Source of the DNA: Siphonodentalium dalli
Lineage: Eukaryota > Mollusca > Scaphopoda > Gadilida > Siphonodentaliidae
Length of the DNA: 64,000 nt
Direction of reading: 5' to 3'
Assembly (NCBI GenBank): GCA_032622095.1
Contig: CP136066.1
Location: 101,517,319-101,581,318, forward strand
Part shown: positions 22,703 through 33,007 of the stretch, piece by piece
How the letters are laid out: the number at the start of each line of letters is the position of its first letter
Numbering within the stretch: position 1 is the first letter of the stretch
The notes under the pieces: model-generated
What the model saw: the letters and a program-made list of their open reading frames with translations, nothing else
Databases searched by the model: none
Told to the model about the DNA's origin: nothing
Position numbers and translations under genes: made by a program

Positions 22703-22945
22703 CACTTTCTATACTAAAAGTATACATTGGAATGGTCTATTATTCTTTGGATGATATAATGATGATGATATAATCAGACAACAGATAATAACTATACAGA
22801 AGGAGTCCAATTTATTAAGGGAAATGTTCAGATAATAAGTTCAACAAATCACCTACCAGTAAACCATAGGTCATTTGTTAAACTTTTTATCTGAACATTT
22901 CCTGAGGGATAACTACTCATCAATGAGGGTTCAGTATAGAAAGGG
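22703..22945. mobile_element. T2 MITE (243 bp) with TTAA target duplication
   Basis: TTAA at 22699-22702 and 22946-22949, with CACTTTCTATACTAAAAG and CAGTATAGAAAGGG termini. The right-terminal segment ACTACTCATCAATGAGGGTT plus CAGTATAGAAAGGG is repeated once more at 22956-22992, outside the TTAA. Confidence 0.8.
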
Positions 22946-23091
22946 TTAATAAGGTAACTACTCATCAATGAGGGTTCAGTATAGAAAGGGTTTACCTCTT
23001 AGCTATGACACGTCCATCCTGAGTGACTCATGGTGGTTCAGTTGGTAAGATGGATGGTGCATTTGACCAAAATACATGTATGTGTACACTC

Positions 23092-23200
23092 AGTGAGAGC
23101 TTTCCAATGAATGGCAACAAGCCATATTTCTGACTAAGTCCTGAAAAATTACCCATATTTCTGCTGTGGTTAAGGAGTCGATTATTTAGGGCATGCTGTA
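23092..23200. mobile_element. T3 MITE, half copy
   Basis: TCAGTGAGAGCTTTCCAATG to GTCGATTATTTAGGGCATG, the right arm only. It separates two tRNA-like motifs (about 23030-23060 and 23225-23245). Confidence 0.7.
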
Positions 23201-23326
23201 AGTCGTCCAGTGAGGGTGAAGCTGGTTCAAATTCTGCGATCAATGCACAGAGAAGGTAACCTGGTTTCCTAAATGTGTGTATCTGGGTTTATCAGTTGTT
23301 TTCCAAGGGTCTATAGTATCCAAGCC

Positions 23327-23678
23327 TGGAAATATGGTGTCGCAGAATGAGGTCCTCAGAGGCCTAGCATCACCAAATTCAACCTCAGGGAATCTCATTC
23401 TTCTTAGTCCTCAACTGCTATGGGAGACCTAGAATCTGACTGAAGTTTCCCCAGTTGGTGATTTTCACCTATTAGTCACCTCGATTATGCGTTTTATCTT
23501 CTGGAAATTAGGGGATATAGAAACTGAACAGAAGGGAAAAAGTAACTAAAACAATGTTAATTTGAAACTATAGATCCTTCCCAGAAGATGAGGCCAAAGT
23601 AGAATGAGGTCCCCATAATTTGGTGATGCTAGCCCGCTGTGCCCTCATTCTGCAAATGACAGACACAATATTTCCAGA
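23327..23678. mobile_element. T4 element (352 bp)
   Basis: Inverted ends TGGAAATATGGTGTCGCAGA and CAGACACAATATTTCCA, with core CACCTATTAGTCACCTCGAT. Closest to the copy at 15378. Confidence 0.65.
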
Positions 23679-23916
23679 CTTAGTTGTTTTTATGTGCAGT
23701 GTAGTAACCCTCTTACATAGTCTTTCCTCCACCTGTAAAACTGACGTGATATGGTTTAGTTGTCGAACTTCATTAAAACCAAATATCCATACCTATAAAG
23801 GTAAAATATCATGTTTTGTGCTATATGTCAAGAATGAGTATTGACCTACTTCAAGGTAATTGCAGCCAGTCATTATTAAAATTGGGTGTGCTGAAAAGAG
23901 ATTTACAAAGTTTTAA

Positions 23917-24161
23917 CCCTTTCTATACTGAATGGATTCTCCCACTCAGTTACAAAAGTATACATTGGAACGGCCTATTATTCATCTGAAAGGGCGTTTA
24001 GGAAAAACAAGCAGACGAAAGATAATAAAAAGGTAGAAGGCATCCTATTTTATTGGAGGGAAATGGTCAGATAATAAGTTATCTGGTCGTTTGTTGAAAT
24101 TATTATCTGATCATTTCATAAGGGATAACTACTCATCAATGAGCATTTAGTATATCAAGGG
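23917..24161. mobile_element. T2 MITE (245 bp) with TTAA target duplication
   Basis: CCCTTTCTATACTGAATGGA start and TTAGTATATCAAGG end, with TTAA at 23913-23916 and 24162-24165. The right TTAA also serves as the left TTAA of the next element. Confidence 0.85.
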
Positions 24162-24165
24162 TTAA

Positions 24166-25671
24166 CCCTTAGAACCTGACTGGCCCGCAAAAGCGGCCAG
24201 CAGCATTCAGTGACATCATAAACCTATGTAGCATGTGTATACAATTACATATTATAACCATTGGTATATCCACTTATATCTATGTAAATGATCCCAAGGA
24301 ACTTCAGCAGTGCCATGGGTTCATGTGTATGAGTTTCTTGCCGACTAGTTGGGGTAGAAAAACATACGCATGCGCACAGCGCAGAATTCAACAAACGTAC
24401 ATTATTTGAAGCGATTCGGGTAAAGCTCTACATTGTTGCGCGGTTCGCAGGATTGTAGAAAGACACCATTTTGATCACTCTTTTTGGTTTAAATTAATAT
24501 TGCATACATAATCAGTGTTCTGTCATATGTGAGGAAGGCGCACGCAGTTTCTTATTTGACTCGATATGTTTCGCGCATGCGCATAGGATAAAATGATAAA
24601 TGTATGGATCTCCATAGTACATAAATTTGCGTTATACAGCTGCACGTTTTGACATTGCACCAGAGTAGTACTGTGGAAATGGGTTGCATGGTCACAATAC
24701 CATCTAGTCCGATCTACTTGCGCGTGCACATTACAAACACGTGGTCAAATCATGCATTATTGAGCAATTATGTAAAAGTTTAAGACTCGTGGCACCATTT
24801 GAACATGACCATCACCGTGCCCTATAGACGATGTCTAAAACGGAACGTAATGCCATTGAATGCACAGGGAAGTGGTGTCATTCGATCACTTGGGCTATAT
24901 GCTTAGCAACCATTGATACCGTTAAATACAAACTACATGTAGGTTCAATCTTCTGACCTGATGTATCTCCAGTTTCACAATAAGGTATTGACTGCATAGA
25001 AAATGCCGTTTCTTAGCGCGGAATTATACGACGCTATAAGCTATAATTGCATTATACTTTCAGTTCCGGGTAGTTGCTTAGAAACCGTTACCAGGGAGTG
25101 ATCGTGTGGCAAAGTATAGTTCTAAAAAAATACACAGTGGCCCATGGGAACATACCTGTAAAATTTCAGACCTGTAGCACCATTTGAACATAACCATCAG
25201 CATGTGCATGCCAAGAATGTCTAAATTGGGGCATAATACAATTGGATTCACAAGGCAATGGTGTCAATCGATCATTTGGGGTATTTGCTTAGCAACCGTT
25301 GCTACCCTTAAATACAAGTTAGGATCAGACTTCTGGCCAGATATATCTCAAATTTCACAATAGGGTGTTGACTGCATCAAAAACGCCATTTCCTTGGGCT
25401 GAATTACGACCGTAAAAGCTATAATTGTATTTTACTCTCAATATCGGGTAGATGCATAGCAACCGTTACCAGGGAGTGACCACGTGGCAATGTAACCAGA
25501 TCGTAAAATAATCAGTGGTCCATGGGGAACATACATCTAAAGTTTCAGAAAAGTGACACCACTTGAACATAAACAACACCATACATCTAAACACTGGCCA
25601 CAATATAAAAAATACCACTGGGAGCCCAGGGTCAGGGTGTCGATCGTTGTGGGGAGCCAGGGTTCAAAGGG
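24166..25671. mobile_element. T5 TTAA element (1,506 bp), CCCTTAGAACCTGACTGG termini
   Basis: TTAA at 24162-24165 and 25672-25675. The left end is CCCTTAGAACCTGACTGGCC and the right end reads CCCTTTGAACCCTGGCTCC in reverse complement. The interior contains about two and a half diverged ~390-bp direct repeats, with words GCTTAGCAACCATTGATACC, GTTACCAGGGAGTGA and TGCCATTGAATGCACAGG. No transposase frame was found. Confidence 0.75.
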
Positions 25672-26055
25672 TTAAACAATGTTAGATGTGCTTGTTGAGA
25701 ACCAAATGAAAGGTGTTTGATTTTGATCCACTCAATGGGAAGGTAACCCAATTTGTGCAGCATGGCAAGTTGTTCAGTTTATTACTGGACGTTGGTGGTT
25801 TCTAAATGCAGAAGAGTGAATTTCCCCATAAAAAATACCTTTTTGTGGTCTTTCCTTCAATAAATCTTGAAAAAGTCGTGATATAGTCTGATAGCTGAAA
25901 GGATGATAAACCCCTAACCCCAACAAAGCAATGATAACGAGTCACTGAAGGTTTGATTCACTTCATGTCCTGAACCACTGACTCTTTCCCCACACCCTCC
26001 AGAGCAATGCCGTGTACAACACCATCTTGTCTGTATCCTGTTTGGTCCACATTAA

Positions 26056-26135
26056 CCTTTCAATGATTCAAGCTTCATGAAATTTTGCGAAAACCCTGTG
26101 CCAATGCATACTCTTATATATGCAAGTCTCCCATA
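26056..26135. mobile_element. T1 MITE fragment
   Basis: TTAA (26052-26055) then CCTTTCAATGATTCAAGCTT and half a hairpin. Truncated shortly before repeat H. Confidence 0.6.
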
Positions 26136-26201
26136 GGATGAATTGAAGGACAATTGGGGAAAAGTTTGAGTTATTATTGAAAGTGTTAACTCTTTCAACA
26201 C

Positions 26202-27400
26202 TAGGGCTGGGCGATATTGGCCCCAAAAAATATCGCGATATTATGGTGACAACATCGCGATACACGATATTATCGCGATATTATTTTGGTATATTACAAT
26301 TGGTAAGTACAATGTACAATATATGCAATATTTCATGAATAAAGTTTGCACAATACATCCCTACGTTTGATTTACGATTTGTGGGTCATGAGAGGTCGAG
26401 TAAATGTGTATTGAACAATTATCAGTAACATTACAGTATACATGTATATAATGACCACTCGTCTGCAACAATTGACAGTTTGCCGACGGAGAAACAATAA
26501 CTTTGAAACAAAGGGATATAATCATATTACACGGCCCACGTGCGTTTTCGCATACAGTTTTTAGAGTTATATCCCTTTGACCATAGCGCTCAACACCATG
26601 CACACGTTAAGCACCGCATTCGGTTTCATATTTCCATTTTATTAATTCGTGAGGAATTGGTTGTTTGTGAGACTATTTATCAGTGGTAATTGGTAGTTTG
26701 TTGCACCGTGGGACTTTAATGTCCATATACGGCAGCCCTGAGAATTAGCGACGACAATGCCTCAATGGGCAGTGCCAAGGCAAAAGCCGACGTGAAATGA
26801 ATTTGCGTCGGCATTTTTTTAGCTGAGGAAAATAAATATAGACAATCATGTTCAATTAGTTTGTGAATTTGACATTTGTTGAAGCGATAGCAATGCCATG
26901 ATCCGTACGGCACATGTCCACAAAATTATTTTTCTCGCAATTTGCACACATTGAGACGATCAGCTAGACTGAGTGTGGTCAATATAAAATCTGACATCGT
27001 AATTCGTCTCCAAGCAACCGGTTACGGTTGATAGAGCAAGCTGCACCAACTTGAAAGGAGGTCATTGTGTCAGTCGCATGCGCGCGACATAACAATCTCA
27101 CAGTGTAGCCAAATGATGCTACTAGTATCTCTTTGATGTTTCCGGCGAAGCATATCCAACTTGACAAGCACGTGCTTCGATGTTTTAAAACGTTTTCGAC
27201 CGCGTATTTCCGGGAAGTTTGGGACTATTATACTTTCTCTAACTTCGCTGTTTGTTGGGACCATGTGATGGGTTTCAACCTACATGGAGAATATTACAAC
27301 TTGGGACGGTATTACGATATTTTTATTTCAGACGATATTATTGACGATATCAAAATTAAAACCGAGTATACCCGATATATCGTCAAACCGCCCAGCACTA
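26202..27400. mobile_element. Non-autonomous hAT element (1,199 bp), TAGGGCTGGGCGATA termini
   Basis: The left end begins TAGGGCTGGGCGATATT and the right end reads, in reverse complement, TAGTGCTGGGCGGTTTG. A perfect 8-bp TSD TTCAACAC lies at 26194-26201 and 27401-27408. Subterminal ATATCGCGATATT-type words occur at the left. No transposase frame is visible, so it is non-autonomous. It is inserted in repeat H copy A; copy B at about 43095-43110 keeps the unoccupied target. Confidence 0.9.
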
Positions 27401-27928
27401 TTCAACACTGCAGCCTGCTTTAGCAGGCACAATGTAATTTACGTTGACCACCGCAGCCTGCTTTTGCGGGCAGAGCTTAATTTTTGGAAATGACAGGGAA
27501 TAATACAATATTTACAGCGATATACAAATGAATTTATTGGTTAGCGACTTGGATATCCTTTGGGTGCTATTCTGTATCATTACTTGTTGATTGGTGCGTA
27601 CTTAGAGTCGCAGACCTAACATGTACGCCATAAAGAGATGTTCCCGGTCTAAATCTAGATAACACCTGTATGATGTCACAATTACTAGTTTTGGGGTTTA
27701 CTAAAAAATGTTGACAAAACACTGCAGACGTGTGTGGTGTTTTGAGTCACATATCAATTTGGTTTATTATTGTTTATCACAAACACATACCGATAGCATA
27801 TGTGTATGAAATAAAGAAGATTCTGTTGACCTTTCTAACGTTGTTTTATTTGTGGTATCCATCTATTGTCTCCTATTTTCGATGCAATGTTACGAAAATC
27901 GGCATACCGCAGTAGCTGCGGGTTCATG

Positions 27929-28256
27929 CAGGGCTGGCAGTCTAAAAAATCTAGGAGGGCTATTAATAGCCCTCCTAGATTTGCCTGGGAGGGCTATAGC
28001 CCTATTCAACTTTTATGATTTATTTTATCTGAGTTATACTGCCCTTAGTTTGTCTATTTTTGATGCTGTTTAACTTCATCTAAATTTGTCATTTACATCA
28101 GTTGCCAAAATCACACATGCGCACACTGTACAATATGATTCTTTACGATTTTGAGGTAGTAATTTTCTCATAAAACACAATAAAATTATAACTAAATAAA
28201 TTTCCTATCGTAGATGGGCTGTTTGTGAGCAGCCCGCCTTCAGATTTCCGGGCCTG
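27929..28256. mobile_element. Short MITE (328 bp) with CAGGG-type ends inside repeat H
   Basis: The left end is CAGGGCTGGCAG and the right end reads CAGGCCCGGAAA in reverse complement. Flanks TTCATG (27923-27928) and TGCATG (28257-28262) are a probable 6-bp or slightly longer duplication with one mismatch. H copy B has a single GTGCATG there and no insert. An internal hairpin (GGAGGGCTATTAATAGCCCTCC) lies close to the left end. CAGGG ends suggest a hAT derivative, but the duplication is not a clean 8 bp. Confidence 0.7.
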
Positions 28257-28517
28257 TGCATGTTATGACATTCACATGCATATTCATTCTGGGAACGCGA
28301 TGAGGACATTGGTCGTTGTTGTAGTTGGAAATTTACTCAAAATTCACCAGAATAATCACAAGTAAATAAATGTGGACCTAAATGCAGGGAAATGTGTCTA
28401 TTACGGTCAAATAACGTCTTTTTGTGCATATTAGGGTAGTACTGGTCTGTGCTTATTGTACACCTGCTAATTACATTCCTAATCACCATATATGCTAAAA
28501 CTATGACATGTTAAGCA

Positions 28518-28525
28518 TATAATGA
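28518..28525. repeat. Left 8-bp target-site duplication of the hAT element
   Basis: TATAATGA, identical to 31699-31706. The paralogous empty site in H copy B reads TATAACAA once at the equivalent position. Confidence 0.9.
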
Positions 28526-28790
28526 TAGGGGTGGGACGATACACCGATGCACCGGTGTATCGCGATACGGTAACACACGATGCATGCACCGATACAAATC
28601 CTTAAATATCGTCGTATTGCGATACACGTATAATTCATAATAAATGTTTACTGTACGAAAACTAAAACTTCGAAAAGCATAGTCACTTGATCGGCTATTA
28701 AGATATATCGAGAGTTTCAGTCCTAAAACAAAGTTAAAACAAGACGTCGCATGTGCATATATAGCTTCGCGCGAAAGTGATGAAACGTAC

Positions 28791-28910
28791 TATAATGTGT
28801 CCGTGCTGCACGTGCATCGCGTGTTTGATTATAATGTGTCCGTGCTGCACGTGCATCGCGTGTTTGATTAGAGCCGGTACCGTGCTGCACGTGCATCGCG
28901 TGTTTGATTA
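28791..28910 (+). repeat. Three tandem ~40-bp units upstream of the hAT transposase
   Basis: Three near-identical copies containing GTGCTGCACGTGCATCGCGT then GTTTGATT lie in the 5' leader of the hAT element, about 400-530 bp before the ORF. The third copy has a different upstream half (AGAGCCGGTACC). Placement suggests a promoter or a transposase-binding array; which is inference. Confidence 0.8.
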
Positions 28911-29318
28911 GAGCCGGTGCATATTTACGCCACATGGCACAATTGATATATAACTTCCCGTTTCGTTTTCGGAAGCACATGTCACGTGCGCTCGCAGCTG
29001 ACGCACAACTGCCTTCTAAATATACCGGTACTTTCCGCGGTACCCTTCATTTTGACCGCGTAATCGCGTGTCACTCGAACTCAATTCGTATAGTTACGAG
29101 TCCAGTGGTCTGAATCTAGTACATTGTATTTAGAGTTACTCCTCTTACATTGGCAGCTCCGCGTTTTGTGATTTAGTAACAAGTGATTTTAAGCATGATC
29201 ACTTTAGACACTTACGGACTTTCTTTGTGCAAGTCTTGATTACCCGATTTTGTGGTCATCGTCCTTGAACTCTTGAGTTTCAACATCCGTTTTTTTTTAA
29301 ATAAGCTTTGTAAATGTA

Positions 29319-31412
29319 ATGGCGTCTACGGAGCCAGCAGTTGAGATTCCTCAGCAATCGCAGGAAAAATTCATTATAAAACCCAAACCCGCAGACAAAT
29401 ACAAGTCTAAAGTTTGGCAGCACTTCGGTTTGTTAGCTACCCTAGTAAATGGGATAAAGACCATTAAGAAGATAGAGAATTCAGGAAAACCTTCCATTTC
29501 ATTTGCAGTGTGTCGGGCATGTAAAGTGGAGATAAAATACACCGGTAGTACAACGAATATGAATTGCCACATCAAACGGCACCACCCAGAACTTTCCGAC
29601 AACACAGAGAAATTAAAACCAAAGATGAGTTATTGCTTCACCCCATCAGTTAAGCTTCCAATTAAAAGTGAAGTAACTTCCTCTGCCATTCCCAGTACTA
29701 GTGCCAGTGGCAGTGCCCAATTAGCAGGTGGTGGACATACTGGACAGCTCAGACTGATAGATGCTTTCAAACTAAAAATGTCACCAAACTCGACCAGAGC
29801 TCTCTCAATAACAAATAAAATAGGGATCTTCATAGCTAAAGGCATGCGACCATACTCTATTGTTGAAGATATGAGTTTTAGAAGTCTAGTTTGTGAGCTT
29901 GAACCGAAGTACCAAGTGCCCTCCAGGAAGCACTTTAGCTCTAAAGTGATACCTGACATGTATAAAAAGAGCAAAGAGGACCTGATAGATGTCTTAAAGG
30001 GTGCCACAGCAGTTAGTTTGACAACAGACGGGTGGACTTCTAGGGCCACTGAAAGCTACATCACCATTACCGCCCACTTCACAACACAGGAATGGGAGAT
30101 TGCTAACTACGTCTTGCAGACAAGAGTACTTCCTGTGTCGCACTCCGGCATAAATATTGGAGAGGTACTAAAGGATGCCATATCCGAGTGGGAGGTAGCG
30201 CGCCCTGGTATCAAAACTGTCATAACTACTGATAATGTCTCTGCTAATAGCATTGCAGTCAAGTATGTAGATGGGTTACAAATTGGATGCTTTGCACATA
30301 CCCTCAATCTGGCGACGCAGAAGAGTCTTGAAGTTCCAGCTATGTCAAGATTGTGTGGCCGGGTACGGCGTATTGCAACATATTTCCACAAGAGTGCCAT
30401 AGCAAATTCCACATTGAAATTGAAACAAGATCTTCTTTCTCTGCAGAACCATAAACTGATAGGTGATGTCACAACTCGGTGGAATAGCACATATGATATG
30501 CTGGAAAGATACCTAGAGCAGCAGCCAGCTGTTCATGCAACACTGTTGTCTCCAGAGGTGCGGAAAACTATCAAAGATATAGTCACCTTATCAGATGATG
30601 ACATTTACAGTGCCCAAGAGGTTCTGGAAATTTTAAAACCACTCAAAATGATCACAACATTTATGTGTGAAGAGGAGACTCCAACCATTTCCCTCATTTT
30701 GCCACTACAAAACCAGATACTAACCTCTCTGGCTCCTAAGGACACAGATAATGCATTAGTGAAACAGCTAAAGGGGACAATAATGAAGGATTTGTCTAAG
30801 CGGTATGAAGATGAAGAATTGAGGGATTTTCTTCTCCAAAGCTCCTTACTTGATCCACGATTCAAGACTCTGCCATTCATCTCAGACAAGGACAGCGATG
30901 ATGTGTTTGCTAAGCTAGCTGAGAGTGCGGCAGCTCTTTGTGATATCAAAAATCATAAAGAATTATCGAACTCAGATGGCCAAAATATTGTTCAGGCTGG
31001 AAATTTTGGATCTCTAATGGATAACGAATCAAATGATGAACCAGTTCCTCCGCCACCAAAACGGAGAACTGCCTTGGAGGACATCTTCGGGTCTTCTTTT
31101 GTGTGTAACCAGATTGAACAGTCAGCAGCTTCCAGTTCATTAAGCTTGTTTAAAAGCGAATTAAGTGTCTATAGAAATGAGCCGTCCATTGGAATCAACA
31201 CTTCTCCGTTAGAGTGGTGGAAGGCAAATTCCAGAAATTATCCATTGCTGGCTTGCATTGCCGCTACAACTCTGTGCATACCTGCAACTTCTGTCCCAAG
31301 TGAGCGAGTGTTTTCGACTGCTGGCGATATTATAAATGCTCAGCGCTCAATGCTGAACTCAGAAAATGTTGACACTTTAAATTTTTTGAGAAAGAACCTG
31401 CGTTACCATTAA
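29319..31412 (+). CDS. hAT superfamily transposase (ZBED-like), intact
   Basis: A 697-residue protein catalysing cut-and-paste transposition. A BED zinc finger spans about residues 30-91 (W33/F36, C65-R-A-C68, H84 and H89). The RNase H-like core shows candidate acidic residues D237 (TTDGWT) and D305 (TTDNVSAN), then CFAHTLNL (324-331) and TTRWNSTYDML (385-394), both typical of hAT. A C-terminal hATC dimerisation region spans about 625-692 and contains SERVFS, whose E662 is the candidate third acidic residue. PPPPKRR (577-583) may be a nuclear signal. No frameshift or stop is seen. An ATGTAA overlaps the start codon. AATAAA lies 7 nt after the stop. Similarity to domesticated ZBED genes is possible, but the terminal repeats and TSD mark this as a transposon gene. 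Confidence 0.95.
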   Translation: MASTEPAVEIPQQSQEKFIIKPKPADKYKSKVWQHFGLLATLVNGIKTIKKIENSGKPSISFAVCRACKVEIKYTGSTTNMNCHIKRHHPELSDNTEKLKPKMSYCFTPSVKLPIKSEVTSSAIPSTSASGSAQLAGGGHTGQLRLIDAFKLKMSPNSTRALSITNKIGIFIAKGMRPYSIVEDMSFRSLVCELEPKYQVPSRKHFSSKVIPDMYKKSKEDLIDVLKGATAVSLTTDGWTSRATESYITITAHFTTQEWEIANYVLQTRVLPVSHSGINIGEVLKDAISEWEVARPGIKTVITTDNVSANSIAVKYVDGLQIGCFAHTLNLATQKSLEVPAMSRLCGRVRRIATYFHKSAIANSTLKLKQDLLSLQNHKLIGDVTTRWNSTYDMLERYLEQQPAVHATLLSPEVRKTIKDIVTLSDDDIYSAQEVLEILKPLKMITTFMCEEETPTISLILPLQNQILTSLAPKDTDNALVKQLKGTIMKDLSKRYEDEELRDFLLQSSLLDPRFKTLPFISDKDSDDVFAKLAESAAALCDIKNHKELSNSDGQNIVQAGNFGSLMDNESNDEPVPPPPKRRTALEDIFGSSFVCNQIEQSAASSSLSLFKSELSVYRNEPSIGINTSPLEWWKANSRNYPLLACIAATTLCIPATSVPSERVFSTAGDIINAQRSMLNSENVDTLNFLRKNLRYH

Positions 31413-31418
31413 CTTACC

Positions 31419-31424
31419 AATAAA
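31419..31424 (+). promoter_or_regulatory. Poly(A) signal of the hAT transposase gene
   Basis: AATAAA 7 nt after the transposase TAA, inside the element, consistent with a self-contained transcription unit. Confidence 0.5.
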
Positions 31425-32079
31425 TAGTCGATCTTGTATTTACTGTTTAGAGTAGATCAGACTCATAATAACTATTGACTTGTTTGAAAGTTGTTTCAGT
31501 TGCAAGTAGGCACAGTAATGCTATTTGCCCTAATAAGCTTGTGTTTGAGTTGTCATGTTTGATTTGATTAAATTCTGAAACAATGTCTGGAGTGTATCTA
31601 TGTAGTATGTATATATGTATCTAGATACGCACTTGTATCGCGAACGGTGTATCGAGATACGTATCGTATCGTGGCACTAGCGTATCTTCCCACCCCTATA
31701 TAATGATAACTAACTATTGGAAAGTGAGTTTGGTCCATTCTTTTGTGGTGAAATATTGCAAATCAAATTAACTGGAACAGTACTAGTGTTTGTTGACTTC
31801 AAACATATTTTACGGACCTGTTCACACTTTGACGTGCATTACCATGATGACTCCACAACAATTATGTGACATCATCCATCGGCAGGTGATGCAAATTGAT
31901 GGGTAATCATCATTGGTCATGACAATATATTGGTTTCCATACATACTTACCATATATATAAATAAAAGTATGAATGCCTACATCTAAGAGTCAGCATTTC
32001 CATATACACTGCTGTAAACCCGGTGTCCTGACCAAATTTCTTAAATAAAATTGGTGGTGAAAGTGTTTATGACATTGAT

Positions 32080-32240
32080 TAAAGGGACCCAAGGCACTCG
32101 CAGCGGGTAAATGTGAACAATTTAAAAGGTTTGTAAATCCATCCCCACTGAAGAACAAGGAAAAATAGATCAATTTTGATCTTATTTTTAATATTGATAA
32201 CTCTCCATTGACAATATTTCACATGTTTAAACCATTGTTA
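32080..32240 (+). repeat. Dispersed repeat R (AAAGGGACYCRAGGC start)
   Basis: Begins AAAGGGACCCAAGGCACTCG with GGGTAAATGTGA and GATAACTCTCCATTGACAA. A second copy is at 44928-45075 (AAAGGGACTCGAGGC). Related downstream parts (TTGTTTACNTTTTTGTGTA, CAGATGTYGTKTTT, ACAATAATAGTTTAAT) are at 34600-34765, 55690-55850 and 60835-61095. Type unknown. Confidence 0.55.
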
Positions 32241-32999
32241 TGTAAACATTACTGTTACAGTGCCAGTCATTTTTTCAACTAACATCACCAATTGCAATCA
32301 AACGTTTAGTTGAAAATCGGTGTTATCTGGAGTTTCTGTTATTGCTCTGTTTTTGTTCAAATGGGGCCGTCATGTCAAATAGGGGCTGCTCCAGGGATTG
32401 ACTCATTCTCTCCATAGAAATTCTTAAAACTTTTTCTTAAGAACCATCAGGATTATTTAGCTTATATATGGTATGGAGGGTGTTCCTGTGATTATGATAC
32501 AGATTTGTTCAAATTCGGTCACCAGTTCAAATAAGGGGCAGAGCCAGGGACATAACTCTTTCCCTCCATAGTTATTCTTAAAAGGGTGATCAGTTGGAAA
32601 GGGATGATCAATTGGAAATTTCAAGGTGGACATCAACCACTGCTCAAAGGAGAGTCTTCTAACCACTTCCCTGTTTAGAACTGCTTGTTTTAAAAGTGAT
32701 TTTGACATGTACTTACTGTTATTGTCTTCAGAGTCCTAGTCTTTACAGTCAGGTGTGGGACTCCACAGTCATTGACTCTCTTGTGTAATAAAACATAATT
32801 GATTTTTATCAGTTTTTGTTAAACAATGTTAATAAAATGGATAATACTGTAACAGTATTGATTATATCCAACATGTGACATCTCATCATTGGAGAGTTGT
32901 GAATAATACAAAAGAAAATCCTATATATATATTTGCATATTTTCTTTGTGATAATGCTTTTACAAACTTTTATGAATTTTCACATGTTTCCACTGCAAA
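32241..32999. other. Intron 6, unassigned
   Basis: Contains a diverged direct repeat (GTTCAAATGGGGCCGTCATG at about 32357 and AGTTCAAATAAGGGGCAGAG at about 32525). No gene. Confidence 0.4.
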
Positions 33000-33007
33000 G
33001 GCCTTAT

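Larger units (their letters stand above)
28526..31698 (+). mobile_element. Complete autonomous-looking hAT DNA transposon (3,173 bp)
   Basis: The left end TAGGGGTGGGACGATA and the right end (reverse complement TAGGGGTGGGAAGATA) form terminal inverted repeats. They are flanked by a perfect 8-bp target duplication TATAATGA (28518-28525 and 31699-31706), the hAT hallmark. Inside is one uninterrupted 697-codon transposase. Subterminal GATACA/GTATCG words recur at both ends and probably bind transposase. The element sits inside repeat H; the H copy at 42025-43113 shows the unoccupied site. Complete termini, perfect TSD and an intact ORF suggest a recent insertion. Confidence 0.93.
26186..31998 (+). 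repeat. Repeat H, copy A (about 1.09 kb once three insertions are removed)
   Basis: Segments 26186-26201, 27409-27928, 28263-28525 and 31707-31998 together align with the inverted copy at 42025-43113. The left end is TTAACTCTTTCAACA, followed by two short GC hairpins built on GCAGCCTGCTTT. I see no coding capacity. The TTAA at one end in both copies hints at a TTAA-targeting element, but no matching right terminus is visible. Confidence 0.85.

Noticed and set aside
29351-31140. Minus-strand frames of 64-139 codons under the hAT transposase
   Set aside because: Shadows of the 697-codon transposase frame, with no motifs of their own.
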